Below, one piece after another: positions 1 to 6,250 of a DNA stretch of 10,057 nucleotides. Location: contig CAMLJA010000049.1 in NCBI GenBank assembly GCA_946480065.1, positions 1-10,057 of the forward strand, given 5' to 3'. Both the position numbers and the translations under genes were made by a program. Numbering within the stretch: the first letter of the stretch is position 1; each line of letters starts with the position of its first letter. Source of the DNA: an uncultured Thermomonas sp. (GTDB taxonomy: Bacteria > Pseudomonadota > Gammaproteobacteria > Xanthomonadales > Xanthomonadaceae). Under the pieces are notes generated by a model, which made no database searches, was not told the origin of the DNA, and was given only the letters and a program-made list of their open reading frames with translations.

Positions 1-1230
1 GGGTTCCGCACCGAGGACGTGGCGCCCAACCTGCTGGCCGACGATGAAAGCGACCTGGCCTACCACGTGCACTGCCCGCGCCGGCTGCCGCACGGCCGCC
101 CGGCGCCCGCGCTGCCGCCCGCGCCGCCGCCGCCGCGCTGGATCACCGCGGACGCGGTGCTGCCGGGCGACGCGGCACCGCCGGGCGAGTATGCCCACGT
201 GTTCGCGCAGATGCAGGCGTTCAACCGCGACGTGCGCCGGCACGCCCAGGCGATCGCGCGCGGGGCGGCCTCGCTGCTGGACGAGGGCATGCCCGGCGAG
301 CCGCCCGCCTACGTGCGCGGCATGGACGCGCTGTTCGGCGCCGCCGACTGGCTGGCGGTGCACTGCCGCCGCCGCGTCCACGCCGGGATGCTGCTGACCC
401 ACGCGCTGGCCGGCGGGATGGGCCTGGCCTTCATCCTGTATTCCGACCTGGACGCGCGCCGGCCGTACGTCGGCGCGTTCCTGCTGCTGTTCTGCCTGGG
501 CGCGCTGGCGCGCTGGACCGCCGAGCGCCGCGAATGGCACCGCAAGTACCTGGACTACCGCGGCTTGGCCGAGGGCCTGCGGGTGCAGCTGTACTGGCGG
601 CTGGCCGGCGTCGCCACCCCGCCCAACAGCAGCCTGGGCTACGACAGCTTCCTGCAGAAGCAGGACGTGGAACTGAGCTGGATCCGCCACGCCATGCGCG
701 GCGCCGGGCTGCTGCGAGACGAGGCCTTCGCCGCGGACTCGGCGTGGCTGCGCTGGGTGGTGGCGCGCTGGATCGGGCCCGCGCAACCGGCGCCCGGCCA
801 GCCCGGCGGGCAGATGGCGTATTTCCGCGGCGGCGTGCTGCATCGCGAACGCGCCTACCGCCTCACCACCCGGCTGGCGCAACTGGCGCTGGCCGGGGGC
901 CTGGCCGGCGCCGCGGCGCTGCTGGTGGCCGGCGACCGCATGGCCGGCGGCTGGCGCAGCCAGCTGGTGCTGGCGATGGGCCTGCTGCCGCTGCTGGCCG
1001 GCATCCGCGAGGCGTTCTCTTACAAGAACGCGGACAAGGAGCTGATCAAGCAGTTCCGCTTCATGCGGCGGCTGTTCGAGAGCTGCCGGTGGCGGCTGGA
1101 CCGCGCCGCCGACGACGCCGAGTGCCGGCAGCTGCTGCACGCGCTGGGCGGCGCCTGCCTGGAGGAGCACGCGGAGTGGATCCTGCTGCACCGCGAACGC
1201 CCGCTGGAGGGGGCCGCGGTGGCCGGTTGA
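1..1230 (+). CDS. Partial membrane protein with two 2TM units, SLATT/DUF4231-like
   Basis: The reading frame is open from the first base, so the start probably lies upstream; a GTG at 19 exists but has no ribosome site and sits inside conserved-looking sequence. Numbering codons from base 1, a proline-rich linker (codons ~31-47) leads into two hydrophobic pairs: codons ~130-150 with 156-172, and ~292-311 with 320-335. Each pair is followed by a charged helix of similar style (YRGLAEGLRVQLYW at 186-199; YKNADKELIKQFRFM after the second pair), which suggests an internal duplication. The C-terminus carries EHAEWILLHRERPLE (389-403). These features are typical of SLATT/DUF4231 proteins, predicted 2TM pore-forming effectors that are often joined to a nucleotide-sensing SLOG domain. 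The missing N-terminus could hold such a domain, but that is inference. It lies 57 bases before the TIR gene on the same strand, so co-transcription is likely. Membrane topology is well supported; the family is moderately sure and function unproven. Confidence 0.6.
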   Translation, partial: GFRTEDVAPNLLADDESDLAYHVHCPRRLPHGRPAPALPPAPPPPRWITADAVLPGDAAPPGEYAHVFAQMQAFNRDVRRHAQAIARGAASLLDEGMPGEPPAYVRGMDALFGAADWLAVHCRRRVHAGMLLTHALAGGMGLAFILYSDLDARRPYVGAFLLLFCLGALARWTAERREWHRKYLDYRGLAEGLRVQLYWRLAGVATPPNSSLGYDSFLQKQDVELSWIRHAMRGAGLLRDEAFAADSAWLRWVVARWIGPAQPAPGQPGGQMAYFRGGVLHRERAYRLTTRLAQLALAGGLAGAAALLVAGDRMAGGWRSQLVLAMGLLPLLAGIREAFSYKNADKELIKQFRFMRRLFESCRWRLDRAADDAECRQLLHALGGACLEEHAEWILLHRERPLEGAAVAG

Positions 1231-1277
1231 TCGCCACGGCGGCGTTGGTCACAGGGCCGGCCGCCCGGGCCGCGCCC

Positions 1278-1282
1278 GGAGG
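1278..1282 (+). promoter_or_regulatory. Shine-Dalgarno of the TIR-TPR gene; decides its start
   Basis: GGAGG lies 5 bases before the ATG at 1288. An in-frame GTG at 1282 overlaps the last G of this site and so cannot use it. The ATG also places the first residues (MRYRAFISYSHAD) exactly where TIR domains usually begin. A short GC inverted repeat (1258-1262 with 1268-1272) sits just upstream and might influence initiation. Confidence 0.65.
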
Positions 1283-1287
1283 TGGCG

Positions 1288-3444
1288 ATGCGCTACCGCG
1301 CGTTCATCAGCTACAGCCATGCCGATGCGCGCCGGGCGGCGCAGCTCCACCGCCAGCTTGAAGGCTATCGCCTGCCGAAACGGCTGCGCGGCGGCAGCGG
1401 CCTGCACGGCCCGCTGCCCGAGCGCCTGGCCCCGATCTTCCGCGACCGCGACGACCTGCCCAGCGCCGGGCAGCTGGGTCCGCAGATCGAGGCGGCGCTG
1501 GCGGAATCGGAAGCGCTGGTGGTGGTCTGCTCGCCGGCCGCCGCGCGCTCGGCCTACGTCGACGCCGAGATCCGCGCGTTCAAGCGGCTCGGCCGCGGCG
1601 AGCGCATCTATGCGTACATCGTGGAAGGCGAGCCGCACGCCGGCGGCGCGCGCGAATGCTTCCCGCAGGCGCTGCGGCACGACCCCGACCCCGACGCGCC
1701 GGGCGGCGAGCGCCCGGCCAACCCGGTGGCGGCGGACGCGCGCCCTGCCGGCGACGGCAGCGCGTTGGCCCTGCTCAAGCTGCTGGCCGGGCTGTTCGGG
1801 CTGCCGCTGGACGCGCTGCGGCAGCGCGAGGCGCAGCGCCGCCACCGGCGCACCGCGGCGATCGCGGCGGTCGCGGTGGCGGTGATGCTGGTGACCAGCG
1901 TGCTGGCGCTGCAGGCCACGGTGGCGCGCAAGGCGGCCGAGCGCCGGCAGAAGCAGGCGGAAGCGCTGGTCGGCTTCATGCTGGGCGACCTCAACGACAG
2001 GCTGTCGGAAGTCGGCCGGCTGGACATCCTCTCGGCCGTCAACGACAAGGCCATGGCCTACTTCCAGTCGCTGCCGGCGACCGACCTCACCGACGAGTCG
2101 GTGGAGCAGCGCGCCAAGGCGCTGGTCAAGATCGGCAGCGTGCGCATCGAGCAGGGGCAGCTGGATGCCGCGCTGGAGAGTTTCCGCGCCGCCGAATCGC
2201 TGGCCGCCCCGCTGGCCCGGGCCGCACCGGAGAACCTCGCGCGCCAGCTCGCGCATGCCGACATCCTGGCCTTCATCGGCACCACCCACTGGTACCGCGG
2301 CGACCTGGCCGGCGCGCAGCGCGCGTTCGACGCCGCGCACGCGGTGCTGGCCGCCGCCCGCCCGGCGGCCCCCGACAACCCGCAGCTGCTGTTCCAGCTC
2401 TCCACCGTGGACAACAACAACGGGCACGTGCTGGAAAGCCGGGGCCAGCTGGCCCAGGCCACCACGCGCTACCGCCGCATGCTGGAGGCCAGCCGCCGGC
2501 TGGCCGCGCTGGGCCCGCGCAATGCCACCTGGCAGCAGCAACTCGGGCTGGCGCACAACAACCTGGCCAAGATGGCGCTGCTGCGGGGCGACCTGGCCGG
2601 CGCGATCGCCGGCTATCGCGCCGACGTCGCCATCCAGGCGGCGCTGGCCGCGCGCGACCCACGCAACAATTCGCAGCGCGAGCGCGTGCTGCTCTCGCGC
2701 GCCACCCTCGGCCGCACCCTGGCCCTGGCCGGCGCGCTGGAGGAAGGCAGCGCGCTGCAGCGGCAGGCGCTGGACGAGGCGGAGCGGCTGCACGCGATGG
2801 AACCCGCCAGCACCGGCTTCCAGTACGACGTCGGCCTCTACGCCCTGCAGCGCGCGAAGGTGGAGCGCCGGCGCGGCCGCGCGGCCGACGCCCAGCGGCT
2901 GGTGCGGCGCGCGCTGGAGGTGCTGGGAGCGATGGTGGCGGCCAACCCCGACCAACCTGCCCTGCGGCGCGACCTCGCGGAGGCGATGACCGAGCAGGCC
3001 GTGCAGCGGACGGCCCGCGGCGACCGCGACGGGGCGATCGCGCTGCTGCAGCCGGCACTGGAGGCACTGGCGCCGCAGCTGGCGGAGAGCCCGCAGGAAC
3101 GCGGCACCGTGCTGGCCACGGTGGACGCCATGCTGCGGCTGGCGGCGCTGTCGGACCCGGCGCCGCGCCGCCGGCTCTGCGAACGCGCGTTCGCGGCCAT
3201 CGAGGGCCAGCAGTCCGGGCGCGACGATCCGCGGCTGCTCGCCCTGCGCGCCGACGCCCTGCTCCAGCTCGGGCGCATGCCCGAAGCCCTGGCCGTCTCC
3301 GCGCGCCTGCGCCAGACCGGCTACCGCGACCCGGCGCTGGCGGACCGGCTTGCCGCGCCACCTGCGGGATCGCCACCCCACAACGCCGACGCGGGAACGC
3401 CGGCGCCATCGGCACGGATGCAGACCCCGAGGATCCGACCATGA
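1288..3444 (+). CDS. TIR domain, transmembrane and TPR-repeat protein
   Basis: This 718-residue protein starts at the ATG behind GGAGG. Residues 1 to ~130 are a TIR domain: AFISYSHAD (5-13), LEGYRLPK (24-31), IFRDRDDL (50-57), VVVCSPAAA (78-86) and AYVDAEI (89-95). E94 is the glutamate expected to be catalytic in NAD-cleaving TIR domains; the usual Trp four residues before it is Tyr90. After a linker and an Arg/Gln-rich stretch comes one hydrophobic helix (~190-210). Next is a segment (~224-264, FMLGDLNDRLSEVGRLDIL) that is recurrent in TPR sensor proteins. About eight TPR-like helical pairs follow to ~700, for example AKMALLRGDLAGAIAGY and LRADALLQLGRMPEALAV. The likely layout is a cytoplasmic TIR head, one membrane anchor, and a TPR array that binds a partner. 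NADase or signalling activity is inference. It sits between a SLATT-like gene and a small orphan gene whose ATG overlaps its stop, which suggests a shared conflict or signalling role. Confidence 0.87.
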   Translation: MRYRAFISYSHADARRAAQLHRQLEGYRLPKRLRGGSGLHGPLPERLAPIFRDRDDLPSAGQLGPQIEAALAESEALVVVCSPAAARSAYVDAEIRAFKRLGRGERIYAYIVEGEPHAGGARECFPQALRHDPDPDAPGGERPANPVAADARPAGDGSALALLKLLAGLFGLPLDALRQREAQRRHRRTAAIAAVAVAVMLVTSVLALQATVARKAAERRQKQAEALVGFMLGDLNDRLSEVGRLDILSAVNDKAMAYFQSLPATDLTDESVEQRAKALVKIGSVRIEQGQLDAALESFRAAESLAAPLARAAPENLARQLAHADILAFIGTTHWYRGDLAGAQRAFDAAHAVLAAARPAAPDNPQLLFQLSTVDNNNGHVLESRGQLAQATTRYRRMLEASRRLAALGPRNATWQQQLGLAHNNLAKMALLRGDLAGAIAGYRADVAIQAALAARDPRNNSQRERVLLSRATLGRTLALAGALEEGSALQRQALDEAERLHAMEPASTGFQYDVGLYALQRAKVERRRGRAADAQRLVRRALEVLGAMVAANPDQPALRRDLAEAMTEQAVQRTARGDRDGAIALLQPALEALAPQLAESPQERGTVLATVDAMLRLAALSDPAPRRRLCERAFAAIEGQQSGRDDPRLLALRADALLQLGRMPEALAVSARLRQTGYRDPALADRLAAPPAGSPPHNADAGTPAPSARMQTPRIRP

Positions 3445-3851
3445 CCAAGACCCTGCACGTCTCGCTCGACACCTCCGTCTCCCCGCCGGCCCTGCGCATC
3501 GAACAGCACGGGCTGGTGCACGTGGACAAGGAGCACGCCTCGCAGGCGATCGCCTGGCAGCTCACCGGCGCCCTGGCCGAGGGGCGCTTCGCCAGCCCCG
3601 GGTTCCGCTGGCGGGTCGCCCCGCCGGCCGGCATCTTCGGCGCGCCCACGCCCGCCGGGAACGGCAAGTCGCTGTCGATCGACGACCACCACCCGGATGC
3701 CGCCAGCGACGGCGAATGGCCCTACGAACTGCGGGTGGACTACCAGGGTGTCACCTATACCTGCCCGTCCGACGGCAGCGCCCCGGACGCCGGCGCCCGG
3801 GTCCAGGCCGCGGCCACGCTGGTGCGCGACCCGATCATCATCAACCACTGA
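3441..3851 (+). CDS. Small orphan protein coupled to the TIR-TPR gene
   Basis: This gene encodes 136 residues. Its ATG overlaps the TGA of the TIR gene as ATGA, and GAGG lies 8 bases upstream (3429-3432), so translation is probably coupled. The protein has no signal peptide and no membrane helix. It looks beta-rich, with alternating hydrophobic strands such as KTLHVSLDTSV, ALRIEQHGLVHVD and YELRVDYQGVTYTC. The Gly/Pro-rich middle (GIFGAPTPAGNGKSLSIDD) leads to a C-terminal ending of DPIIINH. That DP-x-I-x-N ending recalls small uncharacterised bacterial beta-sandwich proteins (possibly the DP-EP group), but I cannot confirm the match. Two cysteine-free strands and no recognisable catalytic motif argue for a binding or accessory role, perhaps an adaptor, inhibitor or ligand for the TPR array; this is inference. 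The reading frame continues upstream as an overlap with the TIR gene, so only the ATG at 3441 makes sense as the start. Confidence 0.75.
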   Translation: MTKTLHVSLDTSVSPPALRIEQHGLVHVDKEHASQAIAWQLTGALAEGRFASPGFRWRVAPPAGIFGAPTPAGNGKSLSIDDHHPDAASDGEWPYELRVDYQGVTYTCPSDGSAPDAGARVQAAATLVRDPIIINH

Positions 3852-3886
3852 GCGCCGCTGCGTCGGCCAGGCCCGCACCGCGGCGC
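3852..3886. terminator. Possible bidirectional hairpin between convergent genes
   Basis: GCGCCGC (3852-3858) pairs with GCGGCGC (3880-3886). The stem continues inward as TGCG (3859-3862) with CGCA (3874-3877), leaving two unpaired bases on one side. It occupies most of the 41-base gap between the converging small orphan gene and the metallophosphoesterase gene. There is no T tract on either side, so it is not a classic intrinsic terminator. In DNA this rich in GC, chance inverted repeats are common. Confidence 0.3.
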
Positions 3887-3892
3887 CAGCCG

Positions 3893-4777
3893 TCAGTCGG
3901 GAGGCTCCGCGCCCGCCGCCGGCGCCGTCCTGCGGAGGGTGAGCCGCGACACTTCCGGCGGCACGCCCAGCCGCACCGGCAGGATGCTGGTGCCGATGCC
4001 GGGCGTCACGAACAGCGTGCGGCCGCCGTCGTGGATGATCCCGCGCAGGCGGTTGGAATGCGGATCGAAGCCGCCGATCCGCAGCCACCGCGGCAGCGGG
4101 TCGATCTGGCCGCCGTGGGTGTGCCCGGCCACGGTCAGCGCCGCGCGTTCGGGAATCCTGCGCAGCAGCGCCGGCTCGTGGGTCAGCGCCACCACCGCCG
4201 CGCCGTCCGGGATCGCGGCGAAGGTGCCGGCCACGTCGGGGCGGCCCTCCAGCAGGTCGCCCAGCCCGGCCAGCCAGAACCGGCAGCCGCCGACCCGCAC
4301 CGGCACGGCGCGGTTGTCGATCATCCGCACGCCGGCGGCGGCGAACGCGCGCGACACCCGCCCGCCGTCCTTCCACCAGTCGTGGTTGCCCAGCACCGCA
4401 TAGACCGGCTTGCGCGCGGTGAGCGGGCGCAGGTGCGCGGCGATGGTCTCCGGCGGCACGAACGTGCCCGCCAGCACGCTGAGGATCACGTAGTCGCCGC
4501 TCATCAGCACCACCGGCGCGTCGCTGTCGGCCAGCGCGCGCACCCAGCGGTCGAGCTGCGGCAGGCCGTTGCGCGGCGAGCCGGTGTGGGTGTCGCCCAC
4601 CACGTCCACCCGCAGGCCGTCGCAGGCGGCCGGCCAGCGCGCCAGCGCCACGCTGTAGTCGCGCAGCACCAGCCGGCCGGGCTCGACGTAGGCACCATCC
4701 ACCAGCAAGCCGAGCCCCAGCACGAAGGCCAGCCACGCCAGCCGCTGGCGGCGCGAACGCAGCAGCCGCCGGATCAG
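3893..4777 (-). CDS. Membrane-anchored metallophosphoesterase, YkuE/YaeI type
   Basis: This is a calcineurin-like phosphoesterase with all expected metal ligands. Numbered from a CTG at 4777 (294 residues), they are GDTHTG (D62, H64), SGDY (D95), GNHD (N131, H132), THEP (H200) and GHTHGGQ (H219, H221). The GHTHGGQ ending and the arrangement of one basic, hydrophobic N-terminal helix (~13-29) before the catalytic domain match the YkuE/YaeI group, which acts at the membrane on phosphodiester or lipid-linked substrates; the substrate here is unknown. No in-frame ATG precedes the helix. Candidate starts are CTG at 4777, whose TG is part of the transporter's TGA, or GTG at 4723, which would remove the basic residues and part of the helix. 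I prefer the upstream start because GGGAGGA lies a little upstream of it (~4790-4797) and the full anchor is kept. The gene directly follows the transporter gene and is probably translationally coupled to it. Product confidence is high; the start is uncertain. Confidence 0.85.
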   Translation of the reverse strand: MIRRLLRSRRQRLAWLAFVLGLGLLVDGAYVEPGRLVLRDYSVALARWPAACDGLRVDVVGDTHTGSPRNGLPQLDRWVRALADSDAPVVLMSGDYVILSVLAGTFVPPETIAAHLRPLTARKPVYAVLGNHDWWKDGGRVSRAFAAAGVRMIDNRAVPVRVGGCRFWLAGLGDLLEGRPDVAGTFAAIPDGAAVVALTHEPALLRRIPERAALTVAGHTHGGQIDPLPRWLRIGGFDPHSNRLRGIIHDGGRTLFVTPGIGTSILPVRLGVPPEVSRLTLRRTAPAAGAEPPD

Positions 4778-6123
4778 GCGGATGCGCCGTCCTCCCGCGC
4801 ATGGCCGTCGGGCAGCTTCCGCTCCTCGCGCAGCAGGCGCAGCGCGCTGGCGGTCATGACCCCGGCCGCGGCCAGCCCCACCCCGAACACGACGTGCGAC
4901 CCCAGCGCGGACAGCGCCTTGTAGAGCCACGAGAAGCTGATCTCGCCGCCGCGGTAGAACGCGGTGTCGATGGCCGCGCCGGCCTTGTACCGCCACTGCC
5001 GGTTGACCCGGGTGTAGATGGTCTCGCGGCCCGGCTTCATCAGCGAGAACTCGTTGGAGCGGGTCACCACCTGGACGATGCCGACCACGATCGGCAGCGG
5101 GGAGGCGGTCAGCACCGCGAAGCCCAGCAGCAGGGCCGCCATCGGGATCAGCAGCACCGGCGCCAGCCCGAAGCGCGACAGCAGCCAGCGGGTGGCGAAC
5201 AGCTGCACGACCAGCGTCAGCACGTTCACCGCGATGTCGATGCCGGCGTAGTACGCGGTGCGCGCCTCGGCGGTGGCGAACGCGGTGCGCGCGATCTCCG
5301 CCTGCTGGTTGTAGAGCAGCTGGCCCACCCCCACCCCCAGGAACACCATCGCCGCCAGCCAGCGCAGCAGGGGTTCGCTGGCGATCAGCTTGAGGCCGGC
5401 GAGGATGTCGCCGCCCATGGCGCTCTCGTTGTCCCGCCCCAGCCTGGATTCGCGCTGCACCGCCCGGCGCCGCAGGCGGAACAGGCACAGCATGCACACG
5501 GCCAGGAATCCCGCCGACACCAGCATCAGGTTCGCCAGGCCCACCCGCTCGGCCAGGGTGCGGGTGATGATCGGGCCGGTGAACGCGCCGATGGTGCCGG
5601 CCGCGCCGATGTAGCCGTAGTACTTGCGCGCCTCCTCGCTGGTGAAAACGTCGGCCATGAACGACCAGAACACCGAGACCGAGAACACGTTGAAGACCGT
5701 GACCCACAGGAAGAACGCCATGCCGCGCCCGGCGACGTCGCTGTTGAACAGCACGTAGAACCCCAGCAGGCAGGCGATGAAGAAGCCGAACAGCGCCGGC
5801 AGGAACACCCGCCGCGGGAACCGGCTCACCAGCGCGCCGTAGACCGGCTGCGCGACCAGGATCAGCAGGAACGTGCAGCTGGCCAGCACCTGCAGCACCA
5901 GCTCCTTCAGCGGGAAGCCGCGCGCGGCGAAGAACTCGATCAGCACCGGCGGGAACACCGCCTCCACCTCGCTGGACGCCCCCATCGCGTCGCGCACCGG
6001 CCTGAGCACGTAATAGCCGCTGAGCAGGCAGAAGAAATACAGGAACGACCACAGCAGCGGCGGCGATTCCGCCAGCGCGGCCCTGAAGCGTCCGATGCGG
6101 CCACTGCTGGCGCCCTGCGTCAT
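4774..6123 (-). CDS. Npt1/Npt2-like nucleotide transporter (ATP:ADP-translocase family)
   Basis: This is a 449-residue polytopic membrane protein with about 11-12 hydrophobic helices, starting MTQGASS. Near the N-terminus it has GYYVLRPVRDAMG, and near the C-terminus a conserved block: NEFSLMKPGRETIYTRV (from 357), YKAGAAID (379-386) and YRGGEIS (390-396). This pattern is typical of the TLC/AAA nucleotide transporter family and of its relatives annotated as Npt1/Npt2 or MFS transporters in free-living bacteria. Classical members in Rickettsia and Chlamydia exchange ATP for ADP; the substrate of free-living relatives is generally unknown, so nucleotide transport here is an inference from family. 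An upstream in-frame start at 6198 would add 25 Cys/Arg-rich residues and run into the palindrome, so I chose the ATG at 6123. It is first in an operon with the metallophosphoesterase and is divergent from the GMC dehydrogenase gene. A general MFS carrier is the alternative. Confidence 0.82.
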   Translation of the reverse strand: MTQGASSGRIGRFRAALAESPPLLWSFLYFFCLLSGYYVLRPVRDAMGASSEVEAVFPPVLIEFFAARGFPLKELVLQVLASCTFLLILVAQPVYGALVSRFPRRVFLPALFGFFIACLLGFYVLFNSDVAGRGMAFFLWVTVFNVFSVSVFWSFMADVFTSEEARKYYGYIGAAGTIGAFTGPIITRTLAERVGLANLMLVSAGFLAVCMLCLFRLRRRAVQRESRLGRDNESAMGGDILAGLKLIASEPLLRWLAAMVFLGVGVGQLLYNQQAEIARTAFATAEARTAYYAGIDIAVNVLTLVVQLFATRWLLSRFGLAPVLLIPMAALLLGFAVLTASPLPIVVGIVQVVTRSNEFSLMKPGRETIYTRVNRQWRYKAGAAIDTAFYRGGEISFSWLYKALSALGSHVVFGVGLAAAGVMTASALRLLREERKLPDGHAREDGASA

Positions 6124-6191
6124 TCCCGATCCCGGCCGGTGCGGCGATGCGCAACGGTAACCGCAGCCGCACGGGCGCGCCAGCCGCGCGC

Positions 6192-6205
6192 AGAGCAATT
6201 GCTCT
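6192..6205. promoter_or_regulatory. Perfect 14-bp palindrome in divergent promoter region; likely operator
   Basis: AGAGCAATTGCTCT is a perfect inverted repeat. Allowing one unpaired A (6206), it extends by five more pairs (6187-6191 with 6207-6211). It lies in the 127-base gap (6124-6250) between the divergent transporter and GMC dehydrogenase genes and is the most AT-rich spot nearby. Its size and symmetry fit a dimeric regulator such as a TetR-, MarR- or LysR-type protein, but no regulator gene is present in the window. I do not see convincing -35/-10 boxes on either strand. A second, shorter symmetric site, CGGTAACCG, lies nearer the transporter start. Confidence 0.5.
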
Positions 6206-6250
6206 AGCGCGGGCGCATACGGTCGGACGCTCCTCGCCGCGGGACGGGCC

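Noticed and set aside
1282..1287. GTG at 1282 as start of the TIR gene
   Set aside because: It overlaps the GGAGG ribosome site; the ATG at 1288 has proper spacing.
1249..3381. Long minus-strand open frame opposite the TIR-TPR gene
   Set aside because: Composition is His/Arg/Gln/Gly-rich with no domain, and the + strand carries clear TIR and TPR motifs.
6124..6198. N-terminal extension of the transporter from 6198
   Set aside because: It would add 25 Cys/Arg-rich residues unlike any transporter N-terminus and would run into the palindromic operator candidate.
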